A stretch of DNA of 7,754 nt from positions 1 to 7,754 of the forward strand of contig CAJMDR010000082.1 in assembly GCA_905212215.1 (NCBI GenBank). The letters are read 5' to 3'. The translations under genes and the position numbers were made by a program. The DNA is from an uncultured Porphyromonadaceae bacterium (GTDB lineage: Bacteria > Bacteroidota > Bacteroidia > Bacteroidales > Muribaculaceae). Positions 1 through 5,634 of this stretch are shown here, piece after piece (the stretch's first letter is position 1; each line of letters opens with the position of its first letter). Below the pieces are notes generated by a model that saw only the letters and a program-made list of their open reading frames with translations, made no database searches and had not been told where the DNA came from.

Positions 1-1
1 G

Positions 2-157
2 TTTGCGGAACGCTGTAAGTACGCTTGTGAGAAGTGCGAATCCGAGATACCGGCGTATCGTCAGTATACCAGGACACAGCGTGCCATGTGCGTATTTACG
101 GAAGAAGAATTAAATGCAATGGATAAGGAGGGAAAACAGAGAATAGGATGGAGATAG
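2..157 (+). CDS. C-terminal end of an oligopeptide/dipeptide ABC transporter ATP-binding protein (partial, 5' end outside window)
   Basis: An open frame enters from the left edge and gives 51 residues before TAG at 155-157. It begins FAERCKYACEKC and has cysteines at partial positions 5, 9, 12 and 30. The pattern F-x-x-R-C-x-Y-A with C-x6-C and then C after 17 residues matches the C-terminal extension of OppD/DppD-type ATPases (the oligo_HPY region), where cysteines at this spacing can hold an iron-sulfur cluster. Those ATPases power peptide uptake at the inner face of the cytoplasmic membrane. The Walker and signature motifs would lie upstream of the window, so the ATPase itself is not visible. 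C9 is an extra cysteine, and an unrelated zinc-finger protein remains possible. The A-rich codon use agrees with the next two genes. Confidence 0.5.
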   Translation, partial: FAERCKYACEKCESEIPAYRQYTRTQRAMCVFTEEELNAMDKEGKQRIGWR

Positions 158-172
158 AGCAAAGAGGTTAAG

Positions 173-180
173 AAGGAGGT
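173..180 (+). promoter_or_regulatory. Strong Shine-Dalgarno site setting a GTG start
   Basis: AAGGAGGT ends 7 bases before the GTG at 188. An ATG at 186-188 overlaps this GTG but is in another frame, so the site supports GTG as the true start. Such a full anti-16S match is typical of Firmicutes and is not seen before any gene in the right-hand part of the window. Confidence 0.8.
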
Positions 181-187
181 TAAAAAT

Positions 188-538
188 GTGGAATATATTA
201 CGAAAAAGGATTTAATAGATTGTTCTACGCCGGATGAGTTTTGCTTTTCACTATGCTGCATGGAATGTAAAACAGTATGGAAAAGTACACCAATTCGTTT
301 TTCCAGAGCGGGGAAAAAACCGGAAAATGAAAATCGGAAGATTATTTATGATACACTTTATGAACGGGAAAAGAATTTAGCATTTCAAAAAGCATTGAAT
401 CAGGCGAAAGAGATCTTTAATATTTGTCCGATATGTAAGCGTCTTGTATGTGACCATTGCTTTTTGATCTGTGATGATCTGGATATGTGTGTGCAATGTG
501 CTACAAAGCTTAATGAAAAAGGTACTGTTGTAGGATGA
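188..538 (+). CDS. Small cysteine-rich zinc-ribbon-like protein
   Basis: A 116-residue protein with a GTG start and the strong ribosome binding site at 173-180. It has an N-terminal C-x2-C pair (C24, C27), a charged, probably helical middle (about 45-77), and a C-terminal cluster of C-x2-C knuckles: C80/C83, C88/C91 and C101/C104, with H90 and C95 also available. This arrangement suggests two or more structural zinc sites, the last resembling a small B-box or ribbon fold. No catalytic motif, signal peptide or membrane segment is visible. It is cytoplasmic by appearance and its role is unknown to me. The AIM24-type gene starts 27 bases downstream on the same strand, so the two are probably co-transcribed. 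I cannot assign it to a named family. Confidence 0.75.
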   Translation: MEYITKKDLIDCSTPDEFCFSLCCMECKTVWKSTPIRFSRAGKKPENENRKIIYDTLYEREKNLAFQKALNQAKEIFNICPICKRLVCDHCFLICDDLDMCVQCATKLNEKGTVVG

Positions 539-565
539 AAACAAAAAAGAAAGGAGAACTTTGTT

Positions 566-1630
566 ATGAAAAAATATGAGATTTTAGGAGGAAATTTACC
601 AGTTGTTGTATGTGAATTATCAGCAGGAGAATCTATGATCACAGAAAGCGGAAGTATGAGCTGGATGAGCCCGAACATGAAAATGGAGACGATTTCCGGA
701 GGCGGAATGAAGAAAATGTTCGGCAGACTGATGTCTGGTGATTCTGCGTTTCAAAACAGATATACCGCAGAAGGTGCAGACGGAATGATTGCATTTGCAT
801 CAAGTTTTCCGGGAGCGATCAAAGCATTGGAGATTAGCAACGGTCACTCCATGATCGTGCAGAAGAGTGCATTCCTTGCTTCAGAAGAAGGCGTAGAACT
901 GTCCATGCATTTTCAGAAAAAATTAGGGAAAGGCATATTTGGAGGAGAAGGTTTCATTATGCAGAGATTGAGCGGAAATGGAACCGCGTTTGTAGAAATT
1001 GATGGACATGCAGTGGAGTATGATTTGAGTGCAGGACAGGAAATTTTGATCAGTACGGGGTACTTAGCGGCAATGGAAGAAACCTGCACTATGGATGTTG
1101 TAGCTGTAAAAGGAGTAAAAAATATGCTGATTGGAGGAGAAGGCATTTTTAATACCGTTGTGAAAGGACCGGGAAAGGTGATCTTACAGACAATGCCAAT
1201 CAGCAAGGTGGCAGAATTGCTGAGTGCCTCGGGAGACTATCGCGCCGCTGTGAAATTCTACTCCGAGGCCATTAAGTTCTCGAAACGCCGTTCTGGACGC
1301 ATCACTCGCAAAGAGGTGAAGATGAGTCTCGACATGGCCGAAATCATGATGCGTATCCGCGCAATGCGTCCGCGTGCGAAACGGCTCTTGGAAGCATTGC
1401 TGCCACATGCAATAGCCCTCGGCACCATAGAGCTGGAAGAAGACATCCTGGCCCTGATGGAGGTGATAGACGCCGACATAGAGCATGAACCCATGTGGAA
1501 AGCGTTCCTCCATCGCCTCGGCTTGAAAGGACGCCGCCCAAAAGCCAAGAAAGAGGAAGAGAATCAGCCACTACCGCTGACTCAGGACGAGACTATTCTG
1601 AACCTCGCTAAAAACGATAAAAAGAAATAA
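566..1630 (+). CDS. Chimeric reading frame: AIM24-family protein (residues 1 to about 214) joined in frame to an unrelated TPR-like tail
   Basis: The start is well supported: AAGGAG at 551-556 lies 9 bases before the ATG. Residues 1 to about 214 form an AIM24/TIGR00266-type protein, a glycine-rich beta-sandwich fold of unknown biochemical function. Family marks seen are MITESGSMSWMSPN (24-37), GGGMKKMFGR (46-54 region), the FGGEGF segment (125-130) and GEGIFNTVVKGPG (191-203) followed by VILQTMPIS (205-213). Members are usually about 220-230 residues, so this domain is nearly complete and lacks only its last few residues. From about 215 the protein continues with basic, alpha-helical sequence in a quite different codon style (see 1211-1630). 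A natural AIM24-TPR fusion is not something I know, and the base composition changes at the same point. The 354-residue product should not be taken as a real protein without checking. Confidence 0.8.
   Translation: MKKYEILGGNLPVVVCELSAGESMITESGSMSWMSPNMKMETISGGGMKKMFGRLMSGDSAFQNRYTAEGADGMIAFASSFPGAIKALEISNGHSMIVQKSAFLASEEGVELSMHFQKKLGKGIFGGEGFIMQRLSGNGTAFVEIDGHAVEYDLSAGQEILISTGYLAAMEETCTMDVVAVKGVKNMLIGGEGIFNTVVKGPGKVILQTMPISKVAELLSASGDYRAAVKFYSEAIKFSKRRSGRITRKEVKMSLDMAEIMMRIRAMRPRAKRLLEALLPHAIALGTIELEEDILALMEVIDADIEHEPMWKAFLHRLGLKGRRPKAKKEEENQPLPLTQDETILNLAKNDKKK
1200..1228. other. Probable junction between Firmicutes-like and Bacteroidales-like DNA (assembly chimera or transfer boundary)
   Basis: Left of about 1200 the coding strand is A-rich with codons such as TTA, ATG-CCA-ATC and AGA, and genes carry strong Shine-Dalgarno sites. 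Right of about 1226 codons become GCC, TCG, CGC, GAC and CTC, and ribosome binding sites vanish. The protein similarity also changes here, from AIM24 to a TPR-like helix pair. The bases in between (coding for about KVAELLS) would suit either partner, which is what a short shared stretch at a misassembly would look like. The exact breakpoint cannot be fixed by eye. Confidence 0.75.
1211..1630 (+). CDS. 5'-truncated helical, TPR-like protein (C-terminal part of the chimeric frame)
   Basis: This is the Bacteroidales-like part of the frame that starts at 566; its own start codon is missing. About 140 residues remain. The first stretch, AELLSASGDYRAAVKFYSEAI, reads like one tetratricopeptide repeat helix pair: small residues at the GDY/A positions and the alternation typical of TPR. 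Then come several amphipathic helices rich in arginine and lysine, and a charged, low-complexity tail ending in KNDKKK. No enzyme motif is visible. TPR proteins are scaffolds, but a single repeat is weak evidence. The stop at 1628-1630 lies 36 bases before ribH, so in its source genome it was probably the gene directly upstream of ribH. I cannot name the family. Confidence 0.5.
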   Translation, partial: AELLSASGDYRAAVKFYSEAIKFSKRRSGRITRKEVKMSLDMAEIMMRIRAMRPRAKRLLEALLPHAIALGTIELEEDILALMEVIDADIEHEPMWKAFLHRLGLKGRRPKAKKEEENQPLPLTQDETILNLAKNDKKK

Positions 1631-1666
1631 TTAAGTAAGTATCAATTAATTTTCAACAACTACTTA

Positions 1667-2146
1667 ATGTCGACCATACTCAACACCGCCGGACAACAAC
1701 TCTCAATGCCGGCACCCAAACCCGGGTTTCGCTGTGCCGTGATAGTTGCCCGGTGGAATAGTGAGGTCACCGATGCCCTGATGCAGGGAGCATTGCAAGC
1801 ATTCCGATCTGTAGGCCTCGGCCCCAACTCAATAGAAGTAGTACGGGTGCCGGGCACTGTAGAACTCGTATATGCCGCTGCCAGAGCACAGTCCAACGGC
1901 AAATTCAACGCAGTGATAGTAATAGGCTGTGTCATCCGTGGCGATACACCCCACTTCGACTACGTATGCCAGATGGCCGCTCAGGGCACCGCCCGGCTCA
2001 CCGCCGCCGGAACGGTACCCGTAATCTTCGGAGTCCTCACCGTCGACAATCTCCAGCAGGCACTCGACAGAGCCGGCGGACCCCTCGGGAACAAAGGTGC
2101 TGAAGCCGCCGCAGCAGCCGTGGAGATGTCGAACCTGATGTTTTAA
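1667..2146 (+). CDS. ribH: 6,7-dimethyl-8-ribityllumazine synthase
   Basis: The enzyme condenses 5-amino-6-ribitylamino-uracil with 3,4-dihydroxy-2-butanone 4-phosphate, the penultimate step of riboflavin synthesis, in the cytosol. The 159 residues match the usual family length. Motifs in order: ARWN (28-31), where the aromatic residue stacks on the pyrimidine (Phe in Bacillus, Trp here); VPGTVEL (61-67), normally VPGAFEL; GCVIRGDTPHFDYV (87-100) with the catalytic histidine at 96; FGVLTVDN (121-128), normally FGVLTTDT; and GNKGAEAA (141-148) near the phosphate-binding site. The start is the ATG at 1667 after an AT-rich, Shine-Dalgarno-free leader, as expected in Bacteroidetes. No other riboflavin gene is in the window, so the pathway genes are scattered in this genome. 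It probably shares a transcript with the truncated gene before it. Confidence 0.96.
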   Translation: MSTILNTAGQQLSMPAPKPGFRCAVIVARWNSEVTDALMQGALQAFRSVGLGPNSIEVVRVPGTVELVYAAARAQSNGKFNAVIVIGCVIRGDTPHFDYVCQMAAQGTARLTAAGTVPVIFGVLTVDNLQQALDRAGGPLGNKGAEAAAAAVEMSNLMF

Positions 2147-2252
2147 GCTCTCTATAGCTATAAAGCCTTAACAGCTAAAATAGCAACGGGAACCTTTAGC
2201 AGACTGCTCTTCCTCTCTTCACAATGCTCTCCCCTACTTTAATCGTTTTGCT

Positions 2253-3059
2253 ATGAAACACATTCTATCTGCCGTCATAATACTGACCACTACCTTTTGC
2301 ATGGCGGCACAGTCACCGCTATCAGAGTCCTCCGCCAAGGCGCGTCAGGACACGGTACTGAATCCGTATTCCTACACCATTACCGACGATGCAGCCATTA
2401 TGCCCGACAGCATAGAATGGGTATCTTCGCCCTTCAGCTATGGTCTGTTCATAGGCACAGGACCACGCTGGACTGCAGGCAGGCTGAATCAGTATTTCTC
2501 CTGGGCATGGGACTTCACCATCGGCGGAAAGATAGCATTCAACCGCTGGTATCTGGAAGCCTCCGTCTCCTTCGCATCCCCCACACTGAAGAAACCGCGC
2601 ATGACTACCGCCGGAGACCCCGACACCAAGTTTCGCGCCAACGTAAAGAACGCCAACTACACTGCATGGGGGTTCAATGCCGGTTATGCGGTCTATGACT
2701 CCCCTAATTTCGCTATCATTCCTTTCGTGGGCGGTAAATGGACTTCTTATTCCTGGACCTCGCGCCCTTTGGAAATTGACGAGAACGGCGCAGAGGTAAT
2801 GACATCTCCGCAGCAGAAAATGAAGGTGAAGGATTTCAATGTCGATTTCGGCATAAACTTCGACTGGCATTTCAGCACCATGGTGTTCGCTTCCGGCAAT
2901 AAACGGCAGAGCCTGCAATCATCATTGCGACTCACTCCTTACGCTGTAAGAGGAGTATATTCCTCCAATCAGGGACCTTTCAACGGTTGGCAGTTGGGAT
3001 TCATGATCGCTTATTCCGCCACCGCCCGCAAGCTCAAGCCTTTGAATCTTCCTGAATAA
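2253..3059 (+). CDS. Secreted protein, probable outer-membrane beta-barrel (hypothetical)
   Basis: This 268-residue protein begins with a classic signal peptide: MKH, a hydrophobic stretch ILSAVIILTTTF, and a likely signal peptidase I site after CMAA at about 19. C16 does not sit in a good lipobox, so a lipoprotein is unlikely. The mature part is rich in aromatic and glycine residues with alternating patterns such as YGLFIGTGPRW (63-73), FNRWYLEASVSF (96-107), WGFNAGYAVYD (139-149) and GWQLGFMIAYS near the C-terminus. These look like transmembrane beta strands of a small porin-like or OmpA-like barrel. No peptidoglycan-binding or plug domain is visible and I do not recognise a specific family. 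It starts 106 bases after ribH with no clear Bacteroidetes promoter between, so it may be co-transcribed. Its last 26 bases overlap the end of the opposing gene. Confidence 0.8.
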   Translation: MKHILSAVIILTTTFCMAAQSPLSESSAKARQDTVLNPYSYTITDDAAIMPDSIEWVSSPFSYGLFIGTGPRWTAGRLNQYFSWAWDFTIGGKIAFNRWYLEASVSFASPTLKKPRMTTAGDPDTKFRANVKNANYTAWGFNAGYAVYDSPNFAIIPFVGGKWTSYSWTSRPLEIDENGAEVMTSPQQKMKVKDFNVDFGINFDWHFSTMVFASGNKRQSLQSSLRLTPYAVRGVYSSNQGPFNGWQLGFMIAYSATARKLKPLNLPE

Positions 3060-4167
3060 TATTTCGTTTCCCATACTTCACCGTAAAAGAGGATAAGTGG
3101 TATGTGCGAATTTTGTGAAGTATCCCTGTTAACACCGCGTACGCGATCATCTCTGCTGAAATAATCTTTGAAACATCCACATATCTCGCAGCCAATATGC
3201 CACAGAGCTCGAAAGTCGCAGACAAAGCACTCAATAAGGCTAAAACTGCATGAGCACCCATACCTATGTCCTGCAACATATAATGTACATGTCTGCGGTC
3301 AGACAGAAAAGGATTGGTTCCTGACAACAATCTTTCCAGAAAAACTCTCACTGCATCCAAAGATGGCACCGAAAGCACTGAGAAAGCAACCCAAAGAGGG
3401 TGCATGTTACTGAAGACTCCGGGCAGCGATGCCTTTCCGCAGATACGCATAGTGAGGAACGCAAGTACAAACCCGATGGTAAGGCTACCGGTATCGCCCA
3501 TGAAAATTCTGCTGTGACTATTCTTTCCTGCAGATAGATTGTAATACAGAAAAGCTGTTACCGTTCCTGCAAAAGCCACCGACAACACCGCGCCTATATA
3601 ATCGCCGTCCAGATAGAAAATCCATGCAAACACGCCGAGAGGCAGCAAGGACATCATCGATGCAAGACCATCTATGCCGTCAATAAGATTCATGGCATTA
3701 ATTATGAGCAACATCAACACCATACTCAGCACAAAACCGAGATAAGGCGCCGCACCCCCCATTCCGCAAAGAGTTCCCATGAACCCATTACACACTCCTC
3801 CACTGATTACCATCAGAACTCCTATGCTCTGAACAATCAGCTTGGTGTTGTAATCCAGTCCCTTCACATCATCTATTATGCCGATAATGAAAATCAGCAA
3901 CATACCCAACCCTCCATAAAGCATCGAGGTGTCCATATCCATGACGTCAGCCACCGACATTACCGCCAATACCGCTACCGGGAGGAAAGTCACTCCTCCG
4001 AGCCGCGGAATATTTTGGCCTCTGCCGAGGCTTTTAGCATCGAACAGACCTTTGTCATTACATATACTTATGATGAGAGGGATAAACAGGGACACGCATA
4101 TCAGGCTGCCAGTAAAGACAGCCGCCATATCGATGAACCAGTTATGCATCAGGAGAACAATCTGCAT
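3034..4167 (-). CDS. MraY/WecA-family undecaprenyl-phosphate sugar-1-phosphate transferase
   Basis: This polytopic inner-membrane enzyme of 377 residues belongs to the family that transfers a sugar 1-phosphate (often GlcNAc-1-P) from a UDP-sugar to undecaprenyl phosphate, starting a surface polysaccharide. It shows the family signatures in order: PRLGGV (54-59) in the first cytoplasmic loop, the metal-binding DD pair (99-100) in IGIIDD, NAMNLIDGIDGLA (157-169) with the substrate-binding N and D residues, FMGDTGSL (222-229) with D225, and RRHVHY (291-296), normally H-x-H-H, so the last position is Tyr here. About ten hydrophobic segments are visible. Length and motifs fit WecA/TagO-type rather than MraY proper, which has different flanking motifs and lies in cell-wall clusters. 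The start ATG is 36 bases from a good leftward promoter (4203-4234). The sugar specificity cannot be read from sequence alone. Confidence 0.9.
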   Translation of the reverse strand: MQIVLLMHNWFIDMAAVFTGSLICVSLFIPLIISICNDKGLFDAKSLGRGQNIPRLGGVTFLPVAVLAVMSVADVMDMDTSMLYGGLGMLLIFIIGIIDDVKGLDYNTKLIVQSIGVLMVISGGVCNGFMGTLCGMGGAAPYLGFVLSMVLMLLIINAMNLIDGIDGLASMMSLLPLGVFAWIFYLDGDYIGAVLSVAFAGTVTAFLYYNLSAGKNSHSRIFMGDTGSLTIGFVLAFLTMRICGKASLPGVFSNMHPLWVAFSVLSVPSLDAVRVFLERLLSGTNPFLSDRRHVHYMLQDIGMGAHAVLALLSALSATFELCGILAARYVDVSKIISAEMIAYAVLTGILHKIRTYHLSSFTVKYGKRNIIQEDSKA

Positions 4168-4202
4168 AGTGAATCGGGCTAAGGAGGTTTTCGTTACAGC
4201 TA

Positions 4203-4234
4203 CAAAGTTAATAAAAAATCTTTACACTGCCAAA
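4203..4234 (-). promoter_or_regulatory. Bacteroidetes-type promoter for the WecA-like gene
   Basis: Read on the minus strand, TTTG (4234-4231) is followed after 20 bases by TAACTTTG (4210-4203), an exact fit to the Bacteroidetes -33/-7 consensus TTTG-N19-21-TAnnTTTG. Transcription would start near 4198, about 30 bases before the ATG at 4167. A second TTTG sits at 4238-4235. Confidence 0.7.
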
Positions 4235-4301
4235 CAAACCTTAAAAAACACCTATCTAAATGTCCTTTCATTTCACTACCGCTACTCCACGACTCTCCAT
4301 C

Positions 4302-4327
4302 ATTCCAATTACGCCACTAATTCCAAT
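4302..4327 (+). repeat. Pair of 8-bp direct repeats upstream of the rightward promoter
   Basis: ATTCCAAT occurs at 4302-4309 and again at 4320-4327, 18 bp apart start to start, ending 17 bp before the -33 element at 4345. Its position would suit a regulator binding site between the two divergent promoters, but two 8-mers in a pyrimidine-rich spacer may be chance. Confidence 0.3.
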
Positions 4328-4344
4328 CACTCAACGGGACGCCA

Positions 4345-4376
4345 TTTGCGGCTTTTGAGCGGATTTGTTAATTTTG
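4345..4376 (+). promoter_or_regulatory. Bacteroidetes-type promoter facing the phosphatidyltransferase operon
   Basis: TTTG (4345-4348), 20 bases, then TAATTTTG (4369-4376) fit the Bacteroidetes consensus exactly. Transcription would begin near 4382, about 300 bases before the ATG at 4684. I found no better promoter nearer the gene, so the transcript would have a long leader holding the inverted repeat at 4430-4597, or would first make a separate RNA. Confidence 0.7.
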
Positions 4377-4429
4377 CAGGATGTTTTTGTAGAACACTCA
4401 ACTCTTGATGAAATCAAATCCTTTCATGA

Positions 4430-4597
4430 TGAAGTTGTTTCGACTTATTTCTTTGTTAAGATTTAGCCAGATATTCGAGGGGATTTTCATCCGCAAAGAG
4501 GGAACGATGCGGGCATCGTGACCGATGAGAGGATGGAAATACGCCGGATAGATGGCTGAAGATTAACAAAGAGAATGAAATCATAAATTTAACTTCA
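4430..4597 (+). ncRNA. Long imperfect hairpin: candidate structured leader RNA, small RNA or mobile repeat
   Basis: A nested inverted repeat fills much of the 300-base leader. Stems, from outside in: 4430-4436 with 4591-4597 (7 bp); 4448-4459 with 4563-4574 (12 bp, one wobble); 4462-4469 with 4553-4560 (8 bp, one wobble); 4472-4477 with 4545-4550 (6 bp, one wobble); 4483-4492 with 4531-4540 (10 bp, one wobble); and an inner hairpin ACGATG-CGGG-CATCGT at 4504-4519. CATCG at 4514-4518 can pair instead with CGATG at 4523-4527, giving two competing hairpins. All four wobbles place U in the left arm and G in the right arm, so they pair only in plus-strand RNA. The two interruptions at 4460-4461/4561-4562 and 4470-4471/4551-4552 are tandem G-A/A-G mismatches, a stable non-canonical RNA motif. 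A run of six T follows at 4601-4606. No long frame runs through it. A miniature inverted-repeat element is an alternative. Confidence 0.55.
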
Positions 4598-4683
4598 ATG
4601 TTTTTTGAATTCGTAAATAGGTAGAAACAACTTCGATGGTATGGTTTCTTCTCCGGTTGAATGACACACGTTAATTCCTGCCC

Positions 4684-5634
4684 ATGGGTAAAAAATTTCA
4701 GGAGATAAAAGAGGGCTACCGGGCCAGCCTCAAGTCTATGGACACCGAAGAGTGGTTCGACTTGATTTTCTATCGTCCCGTTGGATATGTAGTGGCATTG
4801 CTGTGCCGCCGTCTGCATATTCGCCCTAACGCCATAACAATTGCCAGCATCTTTCTCGGCATCGGTGCCGGAGTGATGCTGTACTTCAATAATATCTGGG
4901 TCAACTTGGGAGGCATGGCGCTTTTGGTACTCGCTGATGTGGGCGACAGTGCCGACGGCCAGCTCGCACGACTCACTAAGCAGTATTCACGCCTCGGACG
5001 CATCCTCGACGGATTAAGCGGCGATGTGTGGTTCGTGGCCATTTACATGGCTATCTGTCTGCGAGAAAATGTCACCTCAGAGTTCTTCATGGCCCACCAC
5101 TGGGTAATCTGGGTTACAGCGGTGGTGACAGGATTATGCCATGCCATTCAGGCCGCTATGGCCGACTATTACCGCCAGTTCCATCTGCTATTCGTAAAAG
5201 GAGTCAGCGGTACCGAGCTTGAAGACTCCGCTCAGGCTCTATGGGACAAATATCATGCGCTGAGCTGGAAACACAACTTCTTCCCGAAGCTTGTCATGGC
5301 CTTCTATTCCAACTACACCACAGGTCAGGAGAAACGAACTCCGCAGATGCAACGTCTGCGTCGTCTGTTGTCTAAACGTTATGGCACGGACATCCCGACC
5401 GCTTTCCGCAGCGACTTCCGCGCCGCTTCTCGTCCTCTTATGAAATATACCAACATCCTCAGCTTCAACACCCGTGCCTTCGCCCTTTTCGTGGCAGTGG
5501 TCTGCCTGCAGATGCCCTGGCTCTACTTCGCCTTTGAACTGTCGGTGCTGAATCTGTTGTTAATATATATGGTATGGCGTCACGAACGCATCTGCAAACA
5601 CTTTATTTCTGAAATCAAAGATGGCAAATATTGA
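4684..5634 (+). CDS. CDP-alcohol phosphatidyltransferase, probably phosphatidylinositol phosphate synthase type
   Basis: This integral membrane enzyme of 316 residues transfers a phosphatidyl group from a CDP-lipid to an alcohol with release of CMP. The signature D-x2-DG-x2-AR-x8-G-x3-D is present: D88, D91, G92, A95, R96, G105 and D109. The usual fourth aspartate should fall at 113, but that residue is Gly and the Asp is at 114. Hydrophobic segments flank the motif (about 33-40, 51-67, 72-85, 115-126, 138-155 and 262-296). A charged stretch of about 200-255 has no obvious function and makes the protein longer than a minimal family member of about 200 residues. The ATG at 4684 has no Shine-Dalgarno site. 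The hydrolase gene overlaps its end by 14 bp. With inositol-3-phosphate synthase nearby, inositol phosphate is the likely alcohol acceptor; this is inference from context. Confidence 0.85.
   Translation: MGKKFQEIKEGYRASLKSMDTEEWFDLIFYRPVGYVVALLCRRLHIRPNAITIASIFLGIGAGVMLYFNNIWVNLGGMALLVLADVGDSADGQLARLTKQYSRLGRILDGLSGDVWFVAIYMAICLRENVTSEFFMAHHWVIWVTAVVTGLCHAIQAAMADYYRQFHLLFVKGVSGTELEDSAQALWDKYHALSWKHNFFPKLVMAFYSNYTTGQEKRTPQMQRLRRLLSKRYGTDIPTAFRSDFRAASRPLMKYTNILSFNTRAFALFVAVVCLQMPWLYFAFELSVLNLLLIYMVWRHERICKHFISEIKDGKY

Noticed and set aside
2174..2200. GCTAAA/TTTAGC inverted repeat after ribH as a terminator
   Set aside because: Six pairs around a 15-base loop with no following T run; too weak to call.
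2233..2250. AT-rich stretch before the barrel gene as a Bacteroidetes promoter
   Set aside because: TTTTG is present but no TA at the right distance and no matching -33 TTTG; a start there would also leave almost no leader.
2322..2918. Minus-strand open frame of 198 codons
   Set aside because: It is antisense to the barrel protein gene, which has a good signal peptide and strand pattern; the antisense product has no such features.
3929..4408. Plus-strand open frame of 159 codons
   Set aside because: It mostly mirrors the first part of the WecA-like gene and then runs through the promoter spacer; the product has no family features.
4431..4521. Short plus-strand frame MKLFRLISLL... of about 30 codons inside the leader
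   Set aside because: It could be a leader peptide, but it has no ribosome binding evidence and its length is within chance; the RNA-structure reading explains the region better.
4594..4609. TTCAA...TTGAA hairpin with six T as a terminator after the structured element
   Set aside because: The stem is only five A/T-rich pairs and the T run is in the loop rather than after the stem, so it is not a standard intrinsic terminator.
4456..4818. Minus-strand open frame of 120 codons across the leader hairpin and the start of the phosphatidyltransferase gene
   Set aside because: It is antisense to the strongly supported transferase gene, has no recognisable domain, and its sequence over the hairpin follows from the inverted repeat. 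No promoter supports it.
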